This document shows, piece by piece, positions 1-8,610 of a stretch of 64,000 nt of DNA. Source of the DNA: Sphingomonas sp. Leaf21. GTDB lineage: Bacteria > Pseudomonadota > Alphaproteobacteria > Sphingomonadales > Sphingomonadaceae. Numbering within the stretch: position 1 is the stretch's first letter; the number at the start of each line of letters is the position of its first letter. Both the position numbers and the translations under genes were made by a program. The stretch is taken from NCBI RefSeq assembly GCF_916858675.1, contig NZ_CAKASM010000018.1, positions 1 to 64,000 of the forward strand, read 5' to 3'. Under the pieces are notes generated by a model. The model ran no database searches and was not told where the DNA came from. It worked only from the letters and a program-made list of their open reading frames with translations.

Positions 1-20
1 AAATCCTGCCCCCGCAACCA
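1..20 (+). tRNA. 3' end of initiator tRNA-fMet (partial)
   Basis: The first 20 bases read as the end of the T-loop, the T-stem 3' strand (CCTGC), the acceptor 3' strand (CCCCGCA), discriminator A and an encoded CCA. An acceptor strand ending CCCCGCA-A-CCA fits alphaproteobacterial initiator tRNA, whose 5' strand CGCGGGG leaves the 1-72 pair unpaired. The 5' part lies outside the window, so the anticodon is not seen and the identity is inferred. A terminator follows 10 bases later. Confidence 0.75.
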
Positions 21-30
21 CACCACACAC

Positions 31-57
31 AGCCCGCCCCACAAAGGCGGGCTTTTT
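31..57 (+). terminator. Rho-independent terminator of the tRNA
   Basis: AGCCCGCC (31-38) pairs perfectly with GGCGGGCT (46-53) across a 7-base loop, followed by a run of T to base 57. It lies just downstream of the tRNA CCA end. The stretch from 58 to 336 has no convincing gene: it holds a GC-rich hairpin near 136-156 (GCCCCCGC against GCGGGGGGC) and the repeat listed next. Confidence 0.85.
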
Positions 58-239
58 CGCGTCCAGACACCGCGCCAACCGTCCGATACCGGACCTGCGC
101 CAGAGGGGCACGACGGCGCGCGCTCCGAACACTGGGCCCCCGCCTGCGCGGGGGGCTTGTGGGGGGGTGAACCGTGTTTGCTCGCAGGGATGACTCAGAG
201 TTTGGGATTGGCGAAATGGCGGCTCGTGGGGGCGGCTGT

Positions 240-309
240 CCCCCGCCTCAGACCGTGATGCCCCTCCGTCAGGCTCCGTCCGACACCTCCCCTTCCAGGG
301 GAGGAATTA
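240..309. repeat. Intergenic palindromic repeat (CCTCCCC...GGGGAGG type)
   Basis: Contains CCCCTCCGTCAG followed by the hairpin CCTCCCCTTCCAGGGGAGG and then AATT. The same two blocks recur in the same order at 29374-29421, downstream of uxuB. Related pieces are at 34549 and 59521. Here it lies beyond the stop codon of the GH92 gene. Confidence 0.7.
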
Positions 310-336
310 GCGGGATTCTGGCTGGCACTTACGGGC

Positions 337-2703
337 TTAGGGATTGCCGCGTTTGCCTGCACTCATCGAGAAGGGGCGCGCTGCCGGGGCGGTGCCCCAG
401 CGCTGGTTGGGCGTCGGGCCCATCACGAAGCGAAGCGTGCCGCCCGCCATGATCTCGTCCTGGCTCAGCCAGGTTCGATCGAAGGGGCGGCCGTTTAACG
501 TCGCCGACTGGATATAGACATTGGCGGGGCCGTTCGACGGTGCGTCGATCACGAAGCGGCGGCCATTTTCCAGTGCCAGCTCCGCGTGGCGGAATAATGG
601 TGACCCGATCGCATATTGGTTTGATCCTGGCGTCACCGGATAGAAGCCCAGCGCCGAGAAGATGTACCAGGCCGATGTCTGGCCATTATCCTCATCGCCG
701 GGATAGCCGTCGGGCGTGGCCGAATAGAGTTTGCGCATCGTGTCGCGGACATGCAACTGCGCCTTCCACGGCGCGCCAGCCCAGTCGTAGAGATAGATCA
801 TATGCTGGATCGGCTGGTTGCCATGGGCATATTGCCCCATGTCGGCGATCTGCATCTCGCGGATTTCGTGGATGGTTTCGCCATAATAGCTGTCGTCGAA
901 CGCCGGTGGCGTGGTGAAGATCGAGTCCAGCCTGGCGACGAACTTGCGATCGCCGCCCATCAGGTCGATCAACCCCTGCACGTCCTGCATAGCGGTCCAG
1001 CTATAGTGGAGCGCATTCCCCTCGGTGAAGGCGTCCCCCCATTTCAGGGGATTGAACGGCGTCTGCCAGGATCCGTCGCGGTTCCGACCACGCATCCAGC
1101 CGCTTTGGGCATCGAAGAGGCGGCGATAATTTTGCGCGCGCCGAGCGAACAACGCCGAATCCCCCGTCTTGCCCAAGGCCGTGGCCAACCGAGACAGCGC
1201 GAAATCGTCATAGGCATATTCGAGCGTGCGGGCGGCGCTTTCGTTGATGCCGACGTCATAGGGCACATAGCCGAGGCGATCATAATATTCGACACCTTCG
1301 CGGCCCACCGCGCGGATCACCTTGCCGCTGGCCGATGTCGGTCGCCCCTGGGACGTCGTCGCGTTCTTGCGCAACGCCTCATAGAGCGTCTCCACGTCAT
1401 AGCCGCGAATATTCTTCAGCCAGGCATCGGCGATGATCGAGGCGGAGTTGGACCCGATCATCACGTCGCGGTGGCCGGGGCTTGCCCATTCGGGCAGCCA
1501 GCCGGACTCGCGATAGGTGTTGACCAGCCCCGCCATGATCGCGGCGTCCAGGCCCCGCTCCATGATCGTGTATAGCGGAAAGACCGCACGGAACGTGTCC
1601 CAAAAGCCGTTGTCGGTGTAGAGATGGCCGGGGTGAACAACCCCGTCATAGGGGCTGTAATGAACGGTCCGACCGGCGGCATCGATCTCATCCAGCGGTC
1701 GGGGAAAAAGCTGGGTCCGGTATAGCGCCGAGTAGAAGGTACGGCGCGCGTCGAGATCGGGATCCTCGACCCGGTAGCGCCCGAGCGAGGCGTTCCACCG
1801 GTCGCGTCCGGACTGGCAAAGGGTCGCGAAGTCGCGCGATCCGATCTCACGATCGAGGTTCAGCGCCGCCTGTTCGGGACTGATGAACGACGAGGCGATG
1901 CGGGCCTCGAGGACCTCGCCCTTGCGTGTGCGGAAGCCGACGACGGCGCCGACATGGTCGCCGGTCGCGGCGCGGGTGCCGGGCTTCACCGCCCAGCCAT
2001 CGCCCCAGGTCGCGGTCATGTCGAAGCCATGATCGAACTGGATCACGAAGTAATTGCGGAAATTGGCCGGCACGCCGCCATGATTGTTGCTGGCATAGCC
2101 GATGATCCGCCGCTGCTCGGGGAGGATGGTGACGCTCGATCCCTTGTCGAAGGCGTCGACCAATATGTGGCTTTCACCGCTCTCCGGAAAGGTGAAGCGG
2201 AACAGCGCGGCGCGGCCGGTGGGTGTGATCTCGACGCGTGTGTCGGCGTCGGCGACATAGGCGCGGTAATAATAGGGCGTGGCGATTTCCGCCTTGTGCG
2301 AGAACCAGGAGGCGCGCTCGCTATCCTTGACCTTCAACGCGCCGACCCCCGGCATCAGCGCGAACGCGCCATAGTCGTTCATCCAGGGGCTGGGCTGATG
2401 GGTCTGTTTGAACCCGGTGAGCCTGGTATCGCGATAGCGATAGGCCCAGCCGTCGCCATCGTTCGCGGTCATCGGTGTCCAGGCGTTCATCCCCCAGGGC
2501 AGTGAAATCGACGGATAGGTGTTGCCGTAGGAGAGGGCATAGGTCGAATCGGTGCCCATCAGCGGATTGACGAGATCGACCGGGTCGTCGGATGCCGTCG
2601 CGCGCGCATGGCCGCACAATGCGGGGTGAGGTTCCTGTCCCGCCGTTGCGGTCGACAGCAGCGCCATTGCGCCGAACGAAACGCGACAAAGGCCTTTGCG
2701 CAT
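337..2703 (-). CDS. GH92 family glycosidase (putative alpha-1,2-mannosidase), secreted
   Basis: A protein of 788 residues, normal for family GH92, whose members are calcium-dependent exo-acting alpha-mannosidases. An N-terminal signal peptide (MRKGLCRVSFGAMALLSTATAG) points to export. Family motifs seen are GNTYPSISLPWGM in the N-terminal domain, DNGFWDTFRA, QYAHGNQPIQH, and near the C-terminus the block with DEDNGQTSAWYIFSALGFYPV, which carries the catalytic acidic residues of the family. An ATG two codons upstream (2709) is also open, but the GGGGG ribosome site is correctly spaced only for the ATG at 2703. It is a single gene with a palindromic repeat behind its stop. No transporter or regulator of glycan use is adjacent, so the natural glycan is unknown. 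Confidence 0.9.
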   Translation of the reverse strand: MRKGLCRVSFGAMALLSTATAGQEPHPALCGHARATASDDPVDLVNPLMGTDSTYALSYGNTYPSISLPWGMNAWTPMTANDGDGWAYRYRDTRLTGFKQTHQPSPWMNDYGAFALMPGVGALKVKDSERASWFSHKAEIATPYYYRAYVADADTRVEITPTGRAALFRFTFPESGESHILVDAFDKGSSVTILPEQRRIIGYASNNHGGVPANFRNYFVIQFDHGFDMTATWGDGWAVKPGTRAATGDHVGAVVGFRTRKGEVLEARIASSFISPEQAALNLDREIGSRDFATLCQSGRDRWNASLGRYRVEDPDLDARRTFYSALYRTQLFPRPLDEIDAAGRTVHYSPYDGVVHPGHLYTDNGFWDTFRAVFPLYTIMERGLDAAIMAGLVNTYRESGWLPEWASPGHRDVMIGSNSASIIADAWLKNIRGYDVETLYEALRKNATTSQGRPTSASGKVIRAVGREGVEYYDRLGYVPYDVGINESAARTLEYAYDDFALSRLATALGKTGDSALFARRAQNYRRLFDAQSGWMRGRNRDGSWQTPFNPLKWGDAFTEGNALHYSWTAMQDVQGLIDLMGGDRKFVARLDSIFTTPPAFDDSYYGETIHEIREMQIADMGQYAHGNQPIQHMIYLYDWAGAPWKAQLHVRDTMRKLYSATPDGYPGDEDNGQTSAWYIFSALGFYPVTPGSNQYAIGSPLFRHAELALENGRRFVIDAPSNGPANVYIQSATLNGRPFDRTWLSQDEIMAGGTLRFVMGPTPNQRWGTAPAARPFSMSAGKRGNP

Positions 2704-3466
2704 GATCATCCCCCAATGCTTTCGGCTGCGGATACATGACTTTGCCGGTCGAGCAATTGGTTACTGAAATCTTACCCACAAAGCGCGGTCCAAGGTCGCG
2801 ATCATCGGTCGTCATTGGCCGCGAAGGCGCTGGCGCGTCGGATGGGCCAGGTTCGGGTCATTCCGGAAGCGTCCCGTGCAACGCTGTGAACGCTCGCTTT
2901 TTCGCGTGTTGGCTCCGGAATGGAGGCTGCGTGATCCAGGGGCAAAGTCGTGCTGCCAAGGTCTCTTGTGGTGCAAGGCTGCACGGTATCGGAATGTGGG
3001 GGCGTGCATGGGCTTCGCGTCGCACGATCCCGGGCGGCGGATCTATGAAGCCGCTCGCTCTGCGCGTGCCGTCTGACGACCTTCCATCGCGTCGACCGGA
3101 TCATAGCATAACCGTTTCGGATCTTAACCATGGTTGCACAGGTTGTCCGCCGCCTGTCAGAATGACGCGGTATTCACTTGCGCCCTTTGCAAGTGGCGAC
3201 TAGCTATCGCACTGATAACTCGTGATAAATGCTGTTACACTATAGCCCATTTTGTAACATCAGGCAATATACCTATTGCTGTTCTTGGATTTTACTATCA
3301 TCCGCCCAAATGGCATTGGTAAAAACGCTGGCAAAACAGCTTTTTGCGTGCGTGGACTTGGTAGGTTAACGATTAATTAGTAAAGATAACCGGGTTTGCG
3401 GTCCGTCATCTGCCCGGTGTCGTGGTTATCGGGCTATCGAGAAGTGATTCCCCGCCGTGCCGGGCA
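2704..3466. other. Gene-poor intergenic region, AT-rich in its second half
   Basis: Several ORFs are open here on both strands, but none has a recognisable protein signature or a good start. Bases 3190-3420 are clearly richer in A+T than the rest of the window and contain TGTTAC (3233) with inverted GTAACA (3254). The region lies at the 3' side of the recombinase gene and may be the edge of a small inserted segment. The upstream control region of the GH92 gene must be within its first part, but no clear promoter is visible. Confidence 0.5.
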
Positions 3467-4075
3467 TCAGCCGCGGTCGGTTTTCATATCCTTCCACATG
3501 CGCGAAGCAATCCTCCGTTCCTCGGCTCCCAACGCATTGGTATAGATCGCCGTAGTCTTGATATGCGCATGGCCTAGCCAGCGTTGAACAAGGTTAAGGG
3601 GCACACTCGACTCTATCGCGCGAACCCCGAAACCATGACGAAGCCCTTTCGGCGAGGCGTGACGTCCATCAATATTTGCAGCGCGCATCACCTCCCGGAT
3701 ATGACGATAGCCAGTCATTCGCGACCACGGCCAGAGCAGTTCGTGATCGGCGCCTGATGATCGCATCCACCGCTTAAGGAAAACCATGTAATTACCGGGT
3801 AGAGGAACGATCCTGTGCAGGGACTTTCCTCTTTTCTTCAGACTGCGGATGATAACATGGTTCGATGTCAGATCTATGCTATCTGACGTCAACGCCAAAG
3901 CCTCCGATATGCGACAGCCGGTATAGGCAATCATCAAGCAAAAAGCTTGTACGTCGCTTGAAAAGCGTGACGACGCGCCAATAAAACTTTCGGTTTCCTG
4001 GGCGGTAAGATATTTCCGATATCCATCGCCCGTGAATATTGTATATGGCACATTTGTTCTCCGGTTTAATCGCAT
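3467..4075 (-). CDS. Tyrosine recombinase (phage-integrase family), catalytic domain only
   Basis: 202 residues covering only the catalytic domain; the N-terminal core-binding domain of a typical 300-400 residue integrase is missing. Residues matching the family are Arg in TGCRISE, Lys in the RSLKKRGKSLHR strand, box II in SPKGLRHGFG (Lys where His is usual, Arg kept), His in WLGHAHIKTT and the nucleophile Tyr in IYTN. The tail GAEERRIASRMW is typical of integrases of proteobacterial genomic islands. The 5' end is AT-richer than the neighbours and lies 118 bases from the divergent EAL gene. No excisionase, cargo or clear att pair is present, so it is a solo gene or the last piece of an element. 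The start is the only Met available and has a weak ribosome site. Confidence 0.85.
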   Translation of the reverse strand: MRLNRRTNVPYTIFTGDGYRKYLTAQETESFIGASSRFSSDVQAFCLMIAYTGCRISEALALTSDSIDLTSNHVIIRSLKKRGKSLHRIVPLPGNYMVFLKRWMRSSGADHELLWPWSRMTGYRHIREVMRAANIDGRHASPKGLRHGFGVRAIESSVPLNLVQRWLGHAHIKTTAIYTNALGAEERRIASRMWKDMKTDRG

Positions 4076-4193
4076 AACCGTAAACGGTAATTTCCTTCGT
4101 CTCGGGGCAAACCTTGACGAAAACCACCGTGTTACACTTTGGGCTAAACCGTCCCACGTAGGCGATGCGTATCGCCTGGCGCGGGGGTGTCCG

Positions 4194-5465
4194 ATGATGC
4201 AGTTTGGGCGGGGATTGATGCCCTATGGGGCGGCGGTGGCGTTCACGCCCGGGCTCGTCGTGCGTCCCCACGGAACTGCGTCGCTTGGCCTGCGTGTCCA
4301 GATCGCCAACGACGCGCATATCCGTCGCGCCTGGGGCCCCGCGATCGCCGAGAAGATCGCGGCCGAGATGCGCCGTCGGTTGATGGCGGTGCTGCCCGGC
4401 GGCTGTCGCGTGCTGTGCGAGGGCGGTGGCGGTCTGGCCGTCGACTTCCACCTCGGCGAGTGGCCGGACGATGGCGTGGTCGACGCGATGCTGCCGACCT
4501 GGCTCGGGCATCTGTGCGCCGCGACGCTGCTCGATCCGGTTGCGACCGATGCGGGGCTCATCTGCGTCTGGCTGTCGGTGGACTGGTCGCTGGAGGGGCA
4601 GGCCAGGGCACGGATCTGTCCGTTCCAAGGGGCGCCGATGGCCGACGGTCGCGATGCCGAGGCGCTGTACCGCGCGGATATGCAGCGGGTCGTCGCGTTC
4701 CTGCCCTCGCTCATGCGGTCGGACGATTCTGTCGAAGCGGCGTTCGCGCTTCACTGGCAGCCCGTGGTCGACCGATCGGGCGGCATCCTGTTCCATGAAG
4801 CCTTGTGCCGCCCCTGTGACGACGATGGCGCGATCCAGCCACCCGAGCCCCTGCTCCTCGCGCTCGAGCGTCTCGGCTTCGTGTCTCTGCTCGACCAGGC
4901 CGTGGTGTCTGCGGTGATCGACGAGTTGGAGGCCGTCGCGGAGGTTTCGCTTGCGGTCAACGTGTCGGCGCAGAGCCTGGCATGTGCGGGTAGCTGGAGC
5001 GAGCTCTGCGAGCGGCTGATCCGGCGGCCGGATGTCGCACGGCGTCTGGTGTGGGAAATCACCGAGACGGCGCTGGCATCCGACATGGATCAGGCGACGG
5101 CGTTCATCGCGGTGATCAAGGATATGGGCTGCCGCGTCGCGGTCGACGATTTCGGCGTGGGGTTCGCGTCGATCCGGCAATTGCTGATCTTCTCGCCCGA
5201 TATCATCAAGATCGACCGGCTGTTCCTGGAACGCGCGACGCAGGGAGGGCGCGACGCGGTGATCTTCCGGCAGATGGTCGAGCTGGCGCGTTCGTTCGGC
5301 GCCGAAGTCGTGGTGGAGGGCATCGAAACCCGCGCCCAGGCGGATCTCGTCGATGCGGCGGGCGCGGTGTGGCAGCAGGGCTATTTCCACGCCCGGCCCT
5401 CGTCGGCGATGCCGTGGCGTCGGAACCCGGACGACAGGACCGCCTGTCTGGTCGTTCGTCCATGA
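4194..5465 (+). CDS. EAL-domain c-di-GMP phosphodiesterase with degenerate GGDEF-like N-terminus
   Basis: 423 residues. The C-terminal half is an EAL domain that would hydrolyse c-di-GMP to pGpG; the metal and substrate residues are present: HEAL (201-204), NVSAQS, EITETA, DDFGVG (318-323), KID, VEGIET and QGYFHARP. The N-terminal 180 residues look like a worn GGDEF fold: the stretch IAEKIAAEMRRRL precedes CEGGGGLAVDF where GGDEF would be, so no cyclase activity is expected. There is no signal peptide or membrane segment. The reading frame is open further upstream, but that part is antisense to the recombinase; ATG 4194 has GGGGG six bases before it. It lies 89 bases ahead of the broken tpsB, so the two may once have been one operon controlling an adhesin (inference). 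Confidence 0.85.
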   Translation: MMQFGRGLMPYGAAVAFTPGLVVRPHGTASLGLRVQIANDAHIRRAWGPAIAEKIAAEMRRRLMAVLPGGCRVLCEGGGGLAVDFHLGEWPDDGVVDAMLPTWLGHLCAATLLDPVATDAGLICVWLSVDWSLEGQARARICPFQGAPMADGRDAEALYRADMQRVVAFLPSLMRSDDSVEAAFALHWQPVVDRSGGILFHEALCRPCDDDGAIQPPEPLLLALERLGFVSLLDQAVVSAVIDELEAVAEVSLAVNVSAQSLACAGSWSELCERLIRRPDVARRLVWEITETALASDMDQATAFIAVIKDMGCRVAVDDFGVGFASIRQLLIFSPDIIKIDRLFLERATQGGRDAVIFRQMVELARSFGAEVVVEGIETRAQADLVDAAGAVWQQGYFHARPSSAMPWRRNPDDRTACLVVRP

Positions 5466-5554
5466 GCGCGCGGTCCACGGCGCGCGCGCCCCGTCCCCCA
5501 TCGCCAAATTCCCTCATCGCCATGATGCGGCCCGATGTAACGTCCGAGGTTTCC

Positions 5555-6481
5555 GTGAATTCAACCTGTCCCCGTTTCCGCTTGCGGTCCCTTCGTGTTT
5601 CGATACGCGGCCTGGGCGGGGTTGCCGCCGCGCCGCTGATGCTGGCTTTCGTCTCCTCCGCGTCCGCACAGACGGTGTCGCGGCAGGTCGTTCCGCCGAC
5701 CCTCGACCCGAACCGTCTGCGCGACAATCTGGAAAAGGCACCGGAGCCGGTGCCCGCGGCACCGCCGGTGATTCAGATCGCGCCGGAACAGGTCGCGCCC
5801 GATACCGCCGCGACGACCCGCTTCACGCTGCGCGAGGTGCGTCTCGATGGCGCGACCGTCATTCCGACCGACCGGCTGATGCGCGAATGGGACAAGAAGC
5901 CCGGTGACGAGATCAGTGTCGAGGACGTGTTCCGCTTCGCCAATGCGATCACGCGCGCCTATTCGCGAGCGGGCTATGCCATCTCGTTCGGCGTCGTGCC
6001 GCAGCAGAAGATCGAAGACGGCGTCGTCACGATCCGCGTGGTCGAGGGCTTCGTGTCGCGGATCGACTTCACCGGTGCGAAACTGCCCAGCGGTCTGCTC
6101 GGACGCGGACCGGTCGCCGACATCGCCGAGCGGATCCGCCAGTCACGGCCGCTGCGCAATGCGGATCTCGAGCGCTATCTCCTGCTGATCAACGACGTGC
6201 CGGGCGTTTCGGCGCGCGCGACCCTGTCCCCCGCACCCGATGTGGTCGGCGGATCGATCTATACCTGTGCCGTGGGCCCGGAGGAGCGCAGCATCGCGAA
6301 CAAGATGTGGAATGCCGGGGACGTCGAGGAACGGGCAGGCATGACGCCGCCGACGATCCGGTCGAGTGCGCGCACCAGCCAAAGCTATACCGGGCTACGC
6401 TATCGCGTTTCGTTCGAGGGTGCGGCCCGCGACCAGGCGGCGTCGCTTCATACCAAACTCGTCGGTGCCCTTTGGGTATAG
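5555..6481 (+). pseudogene. Truncated TpsB/ShlB-type two-partner-secretion translocator (signal peptide and POTRA only)
   Basis: Starts at GTG 5555, preceded by GAGG at the right distance. A signal peptide ends at VSSASAQ. A proline-rich linker follows (EPVPAAPPVIQIAPEQ), then a POTRA_2-like domain: FTLREVRLDGATVIP, EDVFRFANAITRAYSRAGY and DGVVTIRVVEGFVSRIDF. Family members have about 500-600 residues, most of them forming a 16-strand outer-membrane barrel. Here homology stops at about residue 234 (LSPAPDVVGGS, near base 6257) and the frame continues into a recombinase tail and then unrelated sequence to the stop at 6479-6481. Without the barrel it cannot act as a secretion pore. No TpsA exoprotein gene is in the window. 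Confidence 0.8.
6258..6320 (+). mobile_element. Remnant of a tyrosine recombinase C-terminus fused in frame to tpsB
   Basis: The tpsB frame continues as IYTCAVGPEERSIANKMW, which matches the end of the intact recombinase at 3467-4075 (IYTNALGAEERRIASRMW): the nucleophile Tyr, the EER motif and the final MW. Codons differ at many places, so it is not a recent copy of that gene but a piece of a different recombinase. The piece starts at the catalytic Tyr and ends at about 6320. The 160 bases that follow to the frame's stop show no recognisable protein. Confidence 0.75.
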
Positions 6482-6509
6482 CCATGGCATCCGGGGCGGG
6501 AAGTGGTCG

Positions 6510-7877
6510 TCAGCTGCCTGTGCGCGGGGTTGGACAGAGGATCGTCACCGCGCTGCCCTCGGCCGCGAAGGCCAGGGTGAAGCCGTGCAGATCGGCGATC
6601 GCCTTGACCAGCGGCAGGCCGAGGCCGACGCCCGCCTGATCGTGCCGCCCGCGATAGAAGCGTTGCAGCACCAGTGCCCGCTCCCCGGCCGGAACACCGT
6701 CGCCGTCATCGGCGACGGTCAATCGGACCGCCTCGGCATTTGCGGTCAGGGTGACGCGGACGGAGCCGCCCGGCGGGCCGAACTTCATCGCATTGTCGAT
6801 CAGGTTCGACACCGCCTCCATCAACAGGCTGGCATCGCCCTCCACCGGTTGAACCGGTTCGACCGCGTGGCGCAAGTCGACACCGCGATCCTCGGCGGTT
6901 GGGCGATGCAGGTCACACGCATCCTCGACCAGCCGCGCCAGATCGACGGGGGCGAAGCGGCTGCGGCGGGCGTGATCCTCCAGCTCGCGGATGCGGAGCA
7001 GCGCCGCGACGATGCCGAGCAGCGCGTCGACGTCGGCGAGCGTCGCCTCCATCACCGCGATCACGGCGTCGCGATCGGTGGCGTCGCGCATCCCGCGTTC
7101 GACCCGCGCGCGCAGCCGGGTCAGTGGCGTGCGGAGCTGGTGCGCGATGTCGTCGCCGATCGCGCGGACATCGGCGACGAGCAGCTGCAACCGGTCGAGC
7201 ATGGTGTTGATATGCGCGCAAAGCAGTCCGAAACTGTCGGGATCGCGCGCGACTGGAAGGCGCTGGGTCAGGTCGCCCGAGACGATCCGCTCGGTGAGAC
7301 GCCGGACCGCGTCCACCTGGCGCGCCGCGCGCCGTCCCGCGATCAACCCGAAGACGATCGCGAGCACCACGCCGGGAATCAGCCCGACGAGCAGCGACTG
7401 TCCGACCAGCCGGAGCGCCGCCTCGGTATCGTCGAGGTCGAGCCCGGTGAGCACGCGCGATCCGTCGGGCAGGGGGCAGAGCTGCACCCGCGCCTGGTCG
7501 CTGCGCTTGCCGGGCAACTCGGTCGGCGCGACGGTGGCGACGAAGGAGCCGCTGCTCGGCGCACCCGGCGGAATGCGCGCGACATTGCCGACGACGCGGC
7601 GACCCTGCGCATCGAACAGCGCGAGGAACAGGTCGCGGTGGATGTCGCGGTCCAGCTTCTCGCGAAGCTCCTCCGCGCGCTCCGTCGGTGGGGTGAGGCG
7701 GAAGAAGGTACAGTCGTCGCTCAGTGCGTGTTCGATCTCGCGCCGGTGATTGTCGTTGGCCAGCACCCAGAAGACCGCGGCCAGCGCCAGCGATTGCAAC
7801 ACCAGCATCGCCGCCAGCACGCTGCCCCAGCGCCAGGTGGCGCGGGTGCGCGGATCAATGCGCCAGGTCGAAGACAT
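6510..7877 (-). CDS. Sensor histidine kinase (two-component system)
   Basis: About 455 residues. Two membrane segments (near WGSVLAAMLVLQSLALAAVFWV and LLVGLIPGVVLAIVFGLIAG) enclose a periplasmic sensor of about 110 residues. A HAMP linker follows, then the phospho-acceptor box IAHQLRTPLTRL (HQLR instead of the common HELR) and the ATPase boxes NLIDNAMKFGP, DDGDGV, RFYRG and GVGLGLPLV. The gene overlaps the 3' end of the response regulator by about 20 bases, so the pair is co-transcribed and translationally coupled. ATG 7877 is preferred over ATG 7895 because GGGGCCAGGG lies just before it. Since the divergent neighbours are metal-efflux genes, metal sensing as in CzcS is plausible but is inferred from position only. 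Confidence 0.9.
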   Translation of the reverse strand: MSSTWRIDPRTRATWRWGSVLAAMLVLQSLALAAVFWVLANDNHRREIEHALSDDCTFFRLTPPTERAEELREKLDRDIHRDLFLALFDAQGRRVVGNVARIPPGAPSSGSFVATVAPTELPGKRSDQARVQLCPLPDGSRVLTGLDLDDTEAALRLVGQSLLVGLIPGVVLAIVFGLIAGRRAARQVDAVRRLTERIVSGDLTQRLPVARDPDSFGLLCAHINTMLDRLQLLVADVRAIGDDIAHQLRTPLTRLRARVERGMRDATDRDAVIAVMEATLADVDALLGIVAALLRIRELEDHARRSRFAPVDLARLVEDACDLHRPTAEDRGVDLRHAVEPVQPVEGDASLLMEAVSNLIDNAMKFGPPGGSVRVTLTANAEAVRLTVADDGDGVPAGERALVLQRFYRGRHDQAGVGLGLPLVKAIADLHGFTLAFAAEGSAVTILCPTPRTGS

Positions 7878-8532
7878 AGCCCTGGCCCCGGACATTGCGG
7901 ATCAACGGCATATCACCCTCGGCATCGACCTTGCGACGCAGGCGGCCCATATGGACGTCGACGACATTGGTATTGGGCTCGAAGCTATAGCCCCACACAT
8001 CCTGGAGCAGCATCGAGCGGGTGATGATCCGCCCGGGCCGTCGGACCATATAGTCGAGCAGCTTCAACTCGCGCGGCAGCAACTCGAGCGGTCGTCCGGC
8101 CCGCGTCGCGCGTCCCGCCAGCAGATCGAGGTCGAGCGGCCCGACGATCAGCCGCGTCTCGCGCGTTTCGTTGGGGCGCCGGAGCAACGCCTCGACCCGC
8201 GCGATCAGCTCGACCAGCGCGAAGGGCTTGGGCAGGTAATCGTCGCCGCCCGCGCGAAGCCCGCGAACCCGGTCGTCCAGACTGCCCAGCGCGCTGAGCA
8301 CCAGCGCGGGTGTCCGCTGCCCGGCGCGTCGCAGATCGGCGAGCAGCGCCAGCCCCTCGCCATCGGGCAATTGCCGGTCGAGGATCAACAGATCGAAATC
8401 ATCGACCGCCAGCCGTTCGGTCGCGGCGGCGAGCGTTCCGGAATGCGTCGCGTCATGTCCCGCTGCGGCAAGCTCGAGCAGGATCTCGTCGGCGGTCCCC
8501 CCGTCATCCTCGATCAGCAAAATCCGGGTCAT
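7855..8532 (-). CDS. OmpR/PhoB-family response regulator
   Basis: 225 residues from the canonical start MTRILLIEDD; an in-frame ATG at 8580 would add 16 residues that are unlike the family. The receiver domain has the acidic pair ED, the phosphorylation Asp in LILDRQLPDG, Ser in LSALGS at the switch position and Lys in YLPKPF. The C-terminal winged helix ends with VVDVHMGRLRRKVD and IRNVRGQGYVF, typical of OmpR-type DNA binding. It is first in an operon with the kinase. The 362-base region to the divergent efflux operon contains a large composite repeat, which could separate the two promoters. Confidence 0.92.
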   Translation of the reverse strand: MTRILLIEDDGGTADEILLELAAAGHDATHSGTLAAATERLAVDDFDLLILDRQLPDGEGLALLADLRRAGQRTPALVLSALGSLDDRVRGLRAGGDDYLPKPFALVELIARVEALLRRPNETRETRLIVGPLDLDLLAGRATRAGRPLELLPRELKLLDYMVRRPGRIITRSMLLQDVWGYSFEPNTNVVDVHMGRLRRKVDAEGDMPLIRNVRGQGYVFDLAH

Positions 8533-8610
8533 GACGGCGTGATCGTCGCAGTCGGGCGGCTGCGTCAATGCAATTGTCATTTAGGGCCGATCACCATTCG
8601 ACTATGCCTG

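Noticed and set aside
2736..3203. 155-residue plus-strand ORF and overlapping minus-strand ORFs in the 2.7-3.5 kb gap
   Set aside because: No ribosome site, domain or codon pattern; the frames conflict with each other and with the GH92 leader region.
3879..5507. 542-residue open frame opposite the EAL gene
   Set aside because: Antisense frame of high-GC coding DNA; composition is Arg/His/Asp-rich without any domain, while the plus strand has a clear EAL protein.
6321..6481. Second short gene behind the recombinase remnant
   Set aside because: The frame to the stop carries no motif and has no start or ribosome site of its own; it is treated as run-on of the broken tpsB frame.
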